A stretch of 64,000 bases of DNA, taken from the NCBI GenBank assembly GCA_965223435.1, contig CBDCWQ010000009.1, positions 62,001-126,000 on the forward strand, in the 5' to 3' direction. Source of the DNA: CBDCWQ01 sp965223435 (GTDB taxonomy: Bacteria; Myxococcota; Kuafuiibacteriia; Kuafuiibacteriales; Kuafuiibacteriaceae). The position numbers were made by a program, and so were the translations under genes. The notes under the pieces are model-generated. The model searched no databases, was not told the origin of the DNA, and saw only the letters and a program-made list of their open reading frames with translations. Shown here in pieces: positions 9,595 to 18,819 of the stretch. Numbering within the stretch: position 1 is the first letter of the stretch; each line of letters begins with the position of its first letter.

Positions 9595-10389
9595 CTTTGT
9601 GTTTTTTTGTACCCGCGAACAAGCAAAAAGAGCCCGAGCGCGAACAGCGGGATGGAGATGATTTGAGAAGTGGATAACGCGCCGAGCGCACCCCGTTCGG
9701 CATCGCCCCGAAAGCTCTCCGTCAAAAACCGAAGCGGCGGGTACATCGTCAGCAAGAGCGCTATGTTCTCCCCATCAAAACGCCGCCGCCCAAAACGCCA
9801 CGTCAAAAAGACCGCAAGGGATAGAGCCACGAAGCTATCGTACAACTGGGTAGGATGAACGGGACCCGGTTGTCCGGGAAAATGAATGGACCATGCCAAC
9901 TCCGGCGCCGCAACGCCGTAGCAACAACCCGCCATGAAGCATCCCATACGGCCCACCGAAGCCCCGATCATGATCGCCGGGGCAAAAGCATCGGCGTACC
10001 GCCAAGCCGTCAAATGGGGGGCGCCTTCGAAAGTACACCACCGCAACCGAGAGTGCCCCAATCATGCCCCCGTACCATACGTATCCCCCCTCGCTGAGTC
10101 GTGCCCAATGCCATGGGTCGGCCTGAAGAAGCTCAACAAGATTGTCCACGCCCTCATGGCCAGCAGCCTCAAACAAGACGTGGCCCAGCTTGGCTCCAAA
10201 TACGGAGCTCACGACCATCACCACAAACAAATCCCAAACCTGCGGCCAGGAAAGGCCCTGACCTTCTTCTTTGGGCGTCCATTTGGTCACCCCGAGCAAA
10301 AGCCCAAGGGCGGCCACGTACCCCAAAATCATAAAGACCAAGTAACTGTGGACCTTCAGGCCCATAAGCTCAAAAAGGATCGGCTTCAC
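9585..10389 (-). CDS. lgt: prolipoprotein diacylglyceryl transferase, split by one frameshift
   Basis: Lgt transfers diacylglycerol from phosphatidylglycerol to the lipobox Cys of prelipoproteins at the inner membrane. The start is best placed at the GTG at 10389, which gives MKPILFELMGLKVHSY and has GGAG five bases upstream. The N-terminal half (to about 10022) is in one frame and the C-terminal half in the next. The second half carries the family signature GRMGCFMAGCCYG followed by HPTQLYDS. The break falls at a run of six C on the coding strand (10016-10021). With five C the two halves join smoothly as RRRPHLTAWRYADAF. Because lgt is normally essential in Gram-negative bacteria and this window encodes many lipoproteins, an assembly indel is more likely than a real pseudogene. 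Confidence 0.85.
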
Positions 10390-10436
10390 GAACGCTCCGG
10401 GGGCCACGCACCCATACCACGAACGGCCCTCCTTCT

Positions 10437-13400
10437 TCAGGGGTGGTTACGCTCTTTTGGGCCGCGTGACGTGAGCTGAGACGCTTCTGGAGAAGAAACG
10501 GCGTTTTTGGACAGCGCGCTCACCGTTTGGTCAAGACGAAGGCGCTCCACCTGCCTTTCAATAAACGAGGTCAGGGAAATGCGTCGAAATTTGTCGTTGA
10601 CCACCCGAATGGTCTCCGCACCCAAGATCGGAATGGTCACGATTCGCCCCACGAGCATAAAAGTGTCCCAAAAGGCGTCCCCTGGATGCTTAAACGGATT
10701 GGCGATGCTCACATACTTCCAAGGCCACAAGCGTTCCCACTCGAAGGAAGCCCGAAGCAGATTGTAAGAAATCGACACATATCCGGATGTCGGTCGCACC
10801 CCGATGCGCTCAGATCGCTTGATCGCAAGGACCGTTGAGCTTTCTTCCTCTCCAAGCGCGCCATAGATACGCTCCAACATGGCACGGCTCACACGAGCCA
10901 AGTCGATTCGCCCGTTCAGCGCTCGGTCCCGCAGGCCAAACTGAAGGTCCATGGTTGCGGTGGTGGTAAACTCTTGTTTCTCGTCGCCCTCCACAAAGGC
11001 GGTGCCCCGAGCCAGCGCGTAGGGTACATCCAGATTGATGTCGGTGAGCGTGGCCCGAAGTCGGGCCCTCAAGTCTCCGTCAGCCGTCAGCTGGACCGCA
11101 AAGTCGCCCATAAAGTCACCTTCGTAAACGTGGACGGCCAACCGGTCGATCCGAAGGACCCCAGAGTCCCAGAGCCCTTCAAAGATAATATCCTCAAAAG
11201 CGTGTTGCTCGTAAACGATGCCCTCCACCGTCATCTTCGCACCGGTCTCCCGGTAATAGGGCCGCAAGGCGTCGTAGTCCGCTGTCCGCGGTGCAGTCAC
11301 CAAAATATCTTGGGTATCGAGGTGGAGTTGATATCGCAGAAGGCGGCGCCAGAGTTCCTTCAGGCGAAACTCGAGATCATCCCCCAAAACCCCTTCCAAG
11401 ACCCCCTCCGCACCCGAGGCGGCGGGAGGCGGAATCGAAAAGCGTTGGGAAACCGGAATTCGCCCGCTGGCGCCCCTCACCAAAAGTCCCTGGCGCGCCC
11501 AGGTCAGGTCCTCAAAAGCCACCGAGCCGGACAGATCAAACACTTCATCGCTCACCGGCGAGGCCTCGACGCCAACCTTGAAACCACCGACCAGCCCCTC
11601 GAGCCCCGGGAGCCACTGTGCCAACTGGCCCAGGTCGGCCTCGCCCTTCGCCCAAAAATCGGGCCGCATCACCCCGTAGCGCCGACGAAACAGGCCCCCC
11701 GCGCCATCCAGGGTCAGTCCGCCAGAGGGTAGGTGCACCGCCAGCTTTTGAAGCTCAAAATCACCGCCTCGGTGATAAACCCAAGACAGCGCAAGCTCCG
11801 CAGCATCCACCGGACCCGAGCCCACCTGAAAGCGCTGGGACGACAAACGGAGGTCGGAGCCCCACACCGAATCCTCAAGACCCAATCGCACATCGAGCGC
11901 CACCGACTCGGTGCGGCTTATGTGAGATGATGCGCCGTGGTGGAGACGGTCGAGCTGAAGCGCGGCCTGGAGCCCACTTTTTTTCTCGGCCCACCGTAGC
12001 CCCACAGAGCCTCTCAAGTTTTGACATTCAAATTGCCGGACTGCACTTTTGGCCGACACCCCGTCGAGCTGAAGATCGGCCGCAAGCCGAAAAGGAAGCC
12101 CACGAAATTCAACGCGATCGTAACGATGGGGCGCCCGAGGCGTCCCTGTGAAACGAACCTTAAGACCCGCGCGGCCCGACGCCTCTAGATCTGCGAGCGA
12201 ACCCCGCCATCCCTCGGGTACCTTCGTCACGATGCGTTTCAAGTCGCTCAAATCGAGGGTCGCCGTGCCGTCGAACCAAGGCCTGTTGCCAAAAACCCGG
12301 CGGCCGTGACCCGAGACCAAAAGGGCAACGCCCTTTCCCAGCTTGAAAGAGAATCGTTTCAAGCGAAGCGTCCCCTCCCGCGGACGACCCCGGAGCTGAA
12401 GCGCAAGACGAAGCGAAGACGCCATGTGCCCCGCTTCGTTGCCGACCTGAGCCTCAGGCGCAGAGCCCTCAAGCTGAAGAGAAAAGTCGCGCGGCCATGC
12501 CGAGGAGGCCCCTGGCCGAAGGTCGAGACCCGAGGCCGCAGCCCGCAAGGTCAGACCGGTCCGAGACAGCGCCCCCCCGGCGAAGCTGGCCCCCAAGACC
12601 GAAGCCTTCAGCTGACCGCGTACGTCGATGGGCTCCCCGCGGCGAGGATCAACCACCTCGGACTCGAACGTCAGCCGCAACCCCCGCATTTTGGTTTGGG
12701 GTGGAAGCGTCGCTTTTTGAATCGAAAGGCGGGCCTGAACCGGAATGGGCAAGCTCGCCGACTCGACCACCCGGTCAGGCAAAAAAGACAAGGCCAGGCG
12801 AAGGCCTTCGGCGCGCGTCCACGTGGTACCGGTCAAAACCTCGGCACGGGCGGCCCCCACATCCATCGAAAGTTCCACCGGCGGCAAGGCCCCCCGATTG
12901 CGAAACAAAAGTTTAGGGCCCCGGGTTTTGAAACCAACCGAAACTGCCTTTGCCCGAAAAGCCTCAGCGTTGAGCCGAAGCGCACTGAGGTCAAGCGCCA
13001 ACTCGGTCGAGCCCGAAGCGTCCAAAAACAGCGTATCCGTGTGGAGCCGTCCCTCAAGGCGCAGCCCCTGAGCCTCACCTTGCGCATGAGCCACACGCCT
13101 TAGCGTGGTGTTTCCTTCGAGCACATAGGCCGGCGCGACCTCGGGCCCCCCATGGGGGGACTCCTGAGGGCCGGCCAGCACCCACATCCCTTCGACACCA
13201 CGGAGTTTCAGTTTCGCGCGCCGGTCCACAACCGATACGCCGGCGACCTCTAGCCGCGCGCCAACCTTTTGCGGTCTACCGACCTTCAGAGCCTGAGCCG
13301 TCCCCACCCATTCCGCTTCCGACAACCGTACATTTCCTTCGAGAGAAAGGCTGGGCTGCAGAATGCGGGCGTAAGGCCCCAACACCGACAAAGGGGCAAC

Positions 13401-14549
13401 ACATTCTTTCACCCGAACCGATAACAGACCCTGGGCCGCGGACTTTTCGGACCCCATCAACAAGACCTGGGCCCCATCGAGACCAAGCACTTCAGAGACA
13501 AAAGCCGATGCGCCCACCAGCTTGAGCGAGGCATCCAGAACGGGCGCCTCGTTCACAATCAACTTCAAAGCCGGAACCGCAATCACGTCATCCGGTGCCT
13601 GCCTGGCGAGCGTGGCATGAAACCGCGAGCGTGTGGCCGGAAGGTCGTGGCCTCCGAGCGCGCCCTCTACCCTTGATTGAATATCGGCTCTGCCCGCAAC
13701 TTCATCCAGTCGAAGCCCGTGACCCAAATCGCCAGACACGTGAAACTCGGTCCAAAACCCCACCCGGCCACGCAATCCATCTTGATTCGTCGACGGCTTT
13801 TGGCCCAAAGCCCGATACCGAAAGCGTGCAAAAGAACCGAGGGCAAGCAGATCCTCATCCGGCGCGCTGGCCGCCTCCGGTGCGGTCCACATCCGGAGCC
13901 CCCCCTCAAAAACGTCGTTTTCAAAACGGCCCTCTAGACCAACATGTCCACCCACCCAGTGAAACTCAGGACCTTCACCCGCGATGATGAACGACAATGG
14001 GCCCAAGGTGACCCGCTCAACCACCACGTCGACCGGGAGCGAAAAAGGTTGCGGGTCAGACGGGTCGTCCGCTTCAGGAGCCGAAGAAGGGGGCACAATC
14101 CGAGCCAGCAAGGCCTCAACGTTCGTCACGCCCCCTCGACGTTCCAGCACAACCTCGGGGGCATCCAGAACCAGCTCGCGCACCACCAGCCGACCGTGCA
14201 CCAGTTCATCGAGGTCATAACCCAACTTGAGGCGCTCGGCCTTGAACACATCCAAAAGAAATCCTTCAGGGGGCCCCACGCGAACCTGAGAAAGTTCGAA
14301 CCCGGTCAGGGTGTGGTATTTGAGCCCCTCGATAACGACCTCGGCCCCCAATCTCTCTGTGAGGGCGCCCACAAGCTGCTTGCGCAGGCGCTCTGAACCG
14401 ACGATCTCTGGTAAAAGAACAGAGGTGGTGACCAGCGCCATGAGCACTGCTACGGGCAAACACAGCATCCCCAGGATCGCCCATTTGACGAAACGGCGTT
14501 TCTTGGACCGCACCACGGCTCCTTGGGTGTCTGTGTCCTCCACCGGCAT
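10437..14549 (-). CDS. AsmA/TamB-like inner-membrane-anchored protein, 1370 residues
   Basis: The start at 14549 (MPVEDTDTQGAVVRSKKRR) places one membrane helix at about residues 22-45 after a basic stretch. This is the topology of AsmA-family proteins, which hang a long beta-rich periplasmic groove from the inner membrane and are implicated in phospholipid transport to the outer membrane. After the helix comes the typical AsmA start (GALTERLGAEVVIEGLKYHTLTGFELSQVRVG, given here as two overlapping phrases: GALTERLGAEVVIEGL and GFELSQVRVG), then over a thousand residues of repeated amphipathic strands, and an AsmA-like C-terminal part (residues about 1150-1330) with MTVEGIVYEQ and LNGRIDLARVSRAML. 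An in-frame extension to 14786 is Pro/Cys-rich and unlikely to be translated. It is 47 bases downstream of lgt's start on the same strand, so lgt could be co-transcribed from it. Confidence 0.75.
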   Translation of the reverse strand: MPVEDTDTQGAVVRSKKRRFVKWAILGMLCLPVAVLMALVTTSVLLPEIVGSERLRKQLVGALTERLGAEVVIEGLKYHTLTGFELSQVRVGPPEGFLLDVFKAERLKLGYDLDELVHGRLVVRELVLDAPEVVLERRGGVTNVEALLARIVPPSSAPEADDPSDPQPFSLPVDVVVERVTLGPLSFIIAGEGPEFHWVGGHVGLEGRFENDVFEGGLRMWTAPEAASAPDEDLLALGSFARFRYRALGQKPSTNQDGLRGRVGFWTEFHVSGDLGHGLRLDEVAGRADIQSRVEGALGGHDLPATRSRFHATLARQAPDDVIAVPALKLIVNEAPVLDASLKLVGASAFVSEVLGLDGAQVLLMGSEKSAAQGLLSVRVKECVAPLSVLGPYARILQPSLSLEGNVRLSEAEWVGTAQALKVGRPQKVGARLEVAGVSVVDRRAKLKLRGVEGMWVLAGPQESPHGGPEVAPAYVLEGNTTLRRVAHAQGEAQGLRLEGRLHTDTLFLDASGSTELALDLSALRLNAEAFRAKAVSVGFKTRGPKLLFRNRGALPPVELSMDVGAARAEVLTGTTWTRAEGLRLALSFLPDRVVESASLPIPVQARLSIQKATLPPQTKMRGLRLTFESEVVDPRRGEPIDVRGQLKASVLGASFAGGALSRTGLTLRAAASGLDLRPGASSAWPRDFSLQLEGSAPEAQVGNEAGHMASSLRLALQLRGRPREGTLRLKRFSFKLGKGVALLVSGHGRRVFGNRPWFDGTATLDLSDLKRIVTKVPEGWRGSLADLEASGRAGLKVRFTGTPRAPHRYDRVEFRGLPFRLAADLQLDGVSAKSAVRQFECQNLRGSVGLRWAEKKSGLQAALQLDRLHHGASSHISRTESVALDVRLGLEDSVWGSDLRLSSQRFQVGSGPVDAAELALSWVYHRGGDFELQKLAVHLPSGGLTLDGAGGLFRRRYGVMRPDFWAKGEADLGQLAQWLPGLEGLVGGFKVGVEASPVSDEVFDLSGSVAFEDLTWARQGLLVRGASGRIPVSQRFSIPPPAASGAEGVLEGVLGDDLEFRLKELWRRLLRYQLHLDTQDILVTAPRTADYDALRPYYRETGAKMTVEGIVYEQHAFEDIIFEGLWDSGVLRIDRLAVHVYEGDFMGDFAVQLTADGDLRARLRATLTDINLDVPYALARGTAFVEGDEKQEFTTTATMDLQFGLRDRALNGRIDLARVSRAMLERIYGALGEEESSTVLAIKRSERIGVRPTSGYVSISYNLLRASFEWERLWPWKYVSIANPFKHPGDAFWDTFMLVGRIVTIPILGAETIRVVNDKFRRISLTSFIERQVERLRLDQTVSALSKNAVSSPEASQLTSRGPKERNHP

Positions 14550-14786
14550 GGGTCTAGGGAACCACCCGAGGCTATGCGGCCATGCCCTCGGCTGGCAATC
14601 GCCAGGTCCCGAAGGCGCGCATTCGCAAACGTCATCTGTTGGGGAAAGGCCTGCGTGACCGGACCTCTCGGACACCGCGTTGACCGCGATCGGAGGCCGT
14701 GTGAATGTCTCGAATCGGGGGATCTCGCAAGAGGGCCGGAGTCCCTGGTCGACGCCCCAAAGGAGAAAAGGAGCAGTCAAGCACAC

Positions 14787-16583
14787 ATGCCGACGCGGTC
14801 ATTTATCTCAACACCGGGTCTCAAGCCCCCTCACCGAGCACCACTTTGGCTCAGCGCGGGGCTCTTCCTTGCGATGGGGTGTGAAGAGACGCCAGATACC
14901 CAAAACCCGAACCCCACGTGCCCCACGGTGTTTCCTGAGGCGACCATCACCTGCGACGAGGCCGATTGTCAGGCGACCCAAGGGCTCAAAACCTACGGGA
15001 CAGCACAGCTGTCGCAAGACCAAGCAAGCTCGTGGCTGGTCCTCAGTTGGGTCAGCTCAGACATTGTGGATACGGGGACTGTGGACCTCGACTACACCCT
15101 CGATGTTCCGGGCGCGCTGGTGGTCGATCGCACCGGCCCCCCTCGCCTGAGGCGTCCCCTTCAAGACCGAATCCCCAAGACACTTTACGAAAACCTTTTT
15201 GGAGCCAAGGCCCTTTCAAGAATCCGAAACGAACGCACCGTGCGTTCCTGGAAAAACGTGCGCGCCACGCGGTTCATCGGAACAAAACAAGAATCGCTCA
15301 ACGACGCCCAAGCCCCGAGACGAACCCAAGGCATTGCCTCTGGCCCGTCCTGCACCCATGACCCATCGGTCTGCAGCCAGGCCGCCTTGTGTTTTCACGG
15401 AACCTGCCGAGAAACACTTGACCTCAAGCTTCGCCAAAACGCGAGCACCGTCCTCAACTTCTCGGGATCGGTCCTGAAGCGGGGCACGTACGGCGCCATT
15501 ATTGTCGACATTCAAGACACCGTGTCCGAGGCCGACGCCGACGAACTCCTCAAGCGCTTTGATGAACGCATCGCCCCCTTAGACCACATGTTTTTCGGCG
15601 AGCCCAAAGACAGCGCGGACCAAGACCGTGACGGCAACGGCGTGACCATCATCTTATTCACCTCGAGAGAGGTCTTCGACGACAATGGAGACCCCATGGA
15701 TCTGGTGGGTTTCTTTCAAGACTGCGACCTCAGGGTACCTTCCGACGCGTGCGGGGCTGCCGAGAGCAATGAGGCCGAAATCCTCTATATGCGGCCCCCC
15801 AGCGCCAGCATCACCCTGGACAGCATCAGCGGCACCTTGGCCCACGAATACGAGCATTTGCTCAACCGTTACGCCAAGGTCATTCGCCAAGGCTCAGAAT
15901 CAGAGGCCATCTGGCTCGACGAGGGCCTCGCAGGATTTGCGGAAGACGTTTTGGGATATGGCCAAGACGCCTTCAAGAATATCGCAGCCTACCTGCAAGT
16001 CGTGTCGCAAATCTCGTTGACGGGAAGCGACGTCGCGGGCGAATTCGAAAACGACAGTCCCCCGCGCCGCGGGATGGCCCACCTTTTGGTACGATATCTG
16101 TTCGAACAAGGTGGTGGAGCCACTTATGGTCAAGGCGCTTCCGAACTCACGGACGACGGCGGCATTCAGGCAATTCGCGCGCTGGTGGACAATCCGGACA
16201 CCGGAACCGAAGTATTCAGCCAAGACCGCACGGGAAGAAGTCTTCATCGGTGGTTGGGCGACCTGTTGACCGCCGTCGCCATCGATGGCGCCAACTACAA
16301 GAATGTGAGTTGCAATCCCGCTCTGACTTTTCAGGCGCCCGCCGTCGACGCGTACACCGGGTTGCCTCGAGGCATCGACCTTCGTCGTTCGATGATCGAA
16401 GGCAGCAGCCCACTGGCAGGACCGAGCCTCGACCAAAGCTTCGAAACCGAAGAAGGGGTTCCCGTCCCCATCAACGGCGGCGAGATTCGAACCCTCGATG
16501 TGACCGGAGCCACACGGATCTCGGTGCGAGGCCCCGTCGATGCCCACGACGTAGGCCTCCGCGCCATTCCCATCAGTCCCTAG
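14787..16583 (+). CDS. zinc metalloprotease lipoprotein, M30-like
   Basis: 598 residues from the ATG at 14787, preceded by AAGGAG about 13 bases upstream. The signal peptide ends in LAMGC (lipobox). The catalytic signature GTLAHEYEHLLNRY has H353, E354 and H357, followed by WLDEGLAGFAEDVLG with E379 as probable third zinc ligand. This HExxH plus E arrangement with the DEG spacing resembles peptidase family M30 (hyicolysin-like) and related gluzincins. An Asp-rich loop (DSADQDRDGNGVT) ahead of it could bind calcium. The protein should act at the outer membrane or periplasm. It heads an apparent four-gene operon (19-base gap to the next gene) whose other members are small exported proteins that may be partners or substrates. 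Confidence 0.78.
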   Translation: MPTRSFISTPGLKPPHRAPLWLSAGLFLAMGCEETPDTQNPNPTCPTVFPEATITCDEADCQATQGLKTYGTAQLSQDQASSWLVLSWVSSDIVDTGTVDLDYTLDVPGALVVDRTGPPRLRRPLQDRIPKTLYENLFGAKALSRIRNERTVRSWKNVRATRFIGTKQESLNDAQAPRRTQGIASGPSCTHDPSVCSQAALCFHGTCRETLDLKLRQNASTVLNFSGSVLKRGTYGAIIVDIQDTVSEADADELLKRFDERIAPLDHMFFGEPKDSADQDRDGNGVTIILFTSREVFDDNGDPMDLVGFFQDCDLRVPSDACGAAESNEAEILYMRPPSASITLDSISGTLAHEYEHLLNRYAKVIRQGSESEAIWLDEGLAGFAEDVLGYGQDAFKNIAAYLQVVSQISLTGSDVAGEFENDSPPRRGMAHLLVRYLFEQGGGATYGQGASELTDDGGIQAIRALVDNPDTGTEVFSQDRTGRSLHRWLGDLLTAVAIDGANYKNVSCNPALTFQAPAVDAYTGLPRGIDLRRSMIEGSSPLAGPSLDQSFETEEGVPVPINGGEIRTLDVTGATRISVRGPVDAHDVGLRAIPISP

Positions 16584-16602
16584 GGGCGAAAGGCAGGCCA
16601 AC

Positions 16603-17187
16603 ATGTCGTTTTTTGGTTTATCGGTTGTACTCGCCCTGGTGGGCCAAGCGTCAGGTCCGGCTGGCCCCGAGCTCAAAGACGCCCCGTCATCTGTAACCCT
16701 GACCGGAAAAGTGAGGGAGCAAAGAAGCGGGCCCGGTGGACGAATTGAACCGACGTTGGTCACATCCGGCAGGCGTCAATACATTCTTCACGGGCGTGAT
16801 GACGCGAGCCGAAAAGAACTTCTTCGTCTCTCGGGCACCAAGATCCGGGTGGATGGCTCGGCCATCCTCGGAACGACATCACCCAAGCGCCACATCCATG
16901 TGGACCGGTACCAGATCATCGATGTCGGGGGGGGCAAACAGCCTCGAGTCGGCATCCTGGCCTCCTTGACCCTTAAGGGCAAAGCCCGGATGGTCTTTGT
17001 CGATGAACGCGGACAAGCGGATCTCTTGCCTCGAAAATGGGGAACGCGAATGGCGCGCCACGTGGGCGCAAAAATGTGGATGCTCGGAACCAAAACCGCC
17101 CGGGGCTTCAGACCGGGGCGATATGCCATCCTCCGTAAACGTCAAGAACCCAATTTAAAAGAAGAAAACCATGTTCAAGAACCGTAG
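16603..17187 (+). CDS. hypothetical exported protein, 194 residues
   Basis: It begins 19 bases after the metalloprotease stop and its last 17 bases overlap the next gene, so it is translated within the same operon. The N-terminus (SFFGLSVVLALVGQASG) is a short signal-peptide-like segment. The rest is beta-rich and basic, with phrases such as VTLTGKVRE, HIHVDRYQIIDVGGGKQPRVG and MVFVDERGQADLLP, which look like an OB- or SH3-type small barrel repeated twice. No family is recognised. The C-terminal end (KRQEPNLKEENHVQEP) is charged and likely flexible. Confidence 0.65.
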   Translation: MSFFGLSVVLALVGQASGPAGPELKDAPSSVTLTGKVREQRSGPGGRIEPTLVTSGRRQYILHGRDDASRKELLRLSGTKIRVDGSAILGTTSPKRHIHVDRYQIIDVGGGKQPRVGILASLTLKGKARMVFVDERGQADLLPRKWGTRMARHVGAKMWMLGTKTARGFRPGRYAILRKRQEPNLKEENHVQEP

Positions 17188-17920
17188 ATTCCACACCGTC
17201 CTTTGCCGCCCGGTCATCGCATCGATGGCCCTGTGTCTTGGCCTCACAGCGAGCGACCACCCCGCCTTCGCCGACGCCCTCGTGGTCATGAAAGGCGGTC
17301 GGGCCCATCCCGGCATCGTCACCTCCTGGACCGGATCGGGCCGACGCATCACCTTAGGCATCAAGACCGGCGAAGATGCCCACGCCGTCGCCGACGCGAT
17401 CCGCGACAATTTGGAAAGAGCGAAGGTCAAAGTGCGGGCCGGCAAGATTCTGGTCATCGGCAAGTCCGAGCGCGACCTTTTGCGCGCGTTGGCCGACATC
17501 GACTTCGGCAAAGACGACCTCGGCGCCGTCGCGGCCGCCGCCATGGACTACGATGATTTTGGCTCCGGGTCTTCCTTAAGGGCCAAAAAGACAGCCGACC
17601 TTGCAAAACTCTTGGGTGATCGAAAAACCACAGCGATGGGCAGAGTACGTTCCGTGTCTTGGGGGAAAGTTTTTCCGGCCATGGTCGTCGAGGTCCAGAT
17701 CTTGAGGGGCCCCGTGGGTCCGCTCGGAAAACAGCTGCGCAAGGGGAAGAAAGTCAACTTCATCCCCGTTCTCAAGACCAAGGGTGGAGCCATCGACTGG
17801 ACGGACGAAAACACGCAGATCAACCTGGGTGCGCGGTACCTCAAACGAGGAGACAAAGTGCGGATCAAAATTGGTGCCCAAAAAAAGAATGCCTACGAAG
17901 CCGAGCTGATCAGCCGCTAA
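17171..17920 (+). CDS. hypothetical exported protein, paralogue of the next gene
   Basis: 249 residues with a clear signal peptide (VIASMALCLGLTASDHPAFA). The mature protein has two parts. The first (about residues 60-115: AHAVADAIRDNLERAKVKV, ILVIGKSERDLLRALADID) alternates helix and strand. After an acidic linker, a second part starts MGRVRSVSWGK and ends GDKVRIKIGAQKKNAYEAEL. The same order, spacing and phrases occur in the gene at 17943, so the pair arose by tandem duplication. No known family is recognised. It overlaps the upstream gene by 17 bases. Confidence 0.68.
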   Translation: MFKNRRFHTVLCRPVIASMALCLGLTASDHPAFADALVVMKGGRAHPGIVTSWTGSGRRITLGIKTGEDAHAVADAIRDNLERAKVKVRAGKILVIGKSERDLLRALADIDFGKDDLGAVAAAAMDYDDFGSGSSLRAKKTADLAKLLGDRKTTAMGRVRSVSWGKVFPAMVVEVQILRGPVGPLGKQLRKGKKVNFIPVLKTKGGAIDWTDENTQINLGARYLKRGDKVRIKIGAQKKNAYEAELISR

Positions 17921-17942
17921 GGCGCCCCTTTGAGAAACGAGA

Positions 17943-18707
17943 ATGGCGATGAAATCCGAAGAACAGCGCACCTGGAACACACCGCTAAAACGACACGTCA
18001 GTGTAGTGACCCTCATGCTCCAAAGCCTTTTGCTCGCATCTTGGGCATGGGCAGACCCCGTCATCGCCCCCGGTCAAAAACCGGGCGTCGCCACATCGTG
18101 GTCTGCCAGCAAAGACAAGGTGCTCACCCTTCGCCTATCCTCAAAATACGAGCCGGCAGAGGTTGCCGATGCCATCGCCGATGAGATCTCTGGCATCCGG
18201 ATCAAGAAGGGCAAAAACAGTCTCACCATCCGCGGCATGGACAGCGCCAAATTGCTGCGCGCACTCGAGCGTGTCGAAATCAACGCGTCCGACGAAGTGG
18301 ACGACATGCTCGCCGCACTGCAAAACCCTGGCGCTGACGACGCCGATTCCGGATCTTCGATTCGGGCCACGCAAAAAACGAGCCTTCCACCAAGCACAGC
18401 CCCCAAAGGAACCTCCGTGGTCGGCCGCGTCACCCGCGTGCGCCGGAGCAAGTTCCCGTGGGTCGTCCTGACGGTGAAGGTCCAAGAGCTGCCCAGCACC
18501 GCAAGCACATCCGATCTCCGCCCCGGCCAAACCATTGAAGTCGTTCCTCGTGTTCCGCGCAATCGCTGGTCCGTCAACAGCGCCGACAAGATGTCCAAGA
18601 TGAATATCGGCGCCTGGTACGCTCAGTCGGGCGATCGCGTCCACCTCCACCTTGAGCCCGCCCGCAAAAAAGACGTCTGGGTCGCCGCCAGCTTCAAGCG
18701 CCAATAA
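17943..18707 (+). CDS. hypothetical exported protein, paralogue of the previous gene
   Basis: 254 residues, 22 bases after its paralogue. A signal peptide (VVTLMLQSLLLASWAWA) precedes a mature part with the same two-part plan: EVADAIADEISGIRIKKGK and SLTIRGMDSAKLLRALERVEI, an acidic linker, then VVGRVTRVRRSKFP through GDRVHLHLEPARKKDVWVAA. The N-terminal part alternates strand and helix somewhat like small ring-forming periplasmic domains, but this is only a visual impression. It is the last gene of the operon; its TAA stop lies in the first arm of a hairpin. Confidence 0.68.
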   Translation: MAMKSEEQRTWNTPLKRHVSVVTLMLQSLLLASWAWADPVIAPGQKPGVATSWSASKDKVLTLRLSSKYEPAEVADAIADEISGIRIKKGKNSLTIRGMDSAKLLRALERVEINASDEVDDMLAALQNPGADDADSGSSIRATQKTSLPPSTAPKGTSVVGRVTRVRRSKFPWVVLTVKVQELPSTASTSDLRPGQTIEVVPRVPRNRWSVNSADKMSKMNIGAWYAQSGDRVHLHLEPARKKDVWVAASFKRQ

Positions 18708-18730
18708 TTCCTCGATAGAGCGAGGAATTA
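18705..18730 (+). terminator. hairpin terminating the metalloprotease operon
   Basis: A perfect 10-bp inverted repeat (TAATTCCTCG, six-base loop ATAGAG, CGAGGAATTA) starts at the stop codon itself. The lower half of the stem is A/T only. No T run follows beyond the stem, but the ATTA arm supplies a short one. Position at the end of a four-gene operon supports termination. Confidence 0.55.
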
Positions 18731-18819
18731 AAGTGAGCCAAGGGTATAAGGCTCCCGTGTCGATGCGGTACCCGGCCGGCCTCGGGTGTGCGCTTGGCTG
18801 AGATCAACAGACACCGCGC

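Noticed and set aside
10974..13103. Several 130-265 codon + strand frames opposite the AsmA-like gene
   Set aside because: Arg/Pro-rich shadows of the minus-strand gene in GC-rich DNA.
14550..14786. N-terminal extension of the AsmA-like protein
   Set aside because: The sequence is Cys/Pro-rich and would place 79 hydrophilic residues ahead of the membrane anchor; it is better explained as a divergent promoter region.
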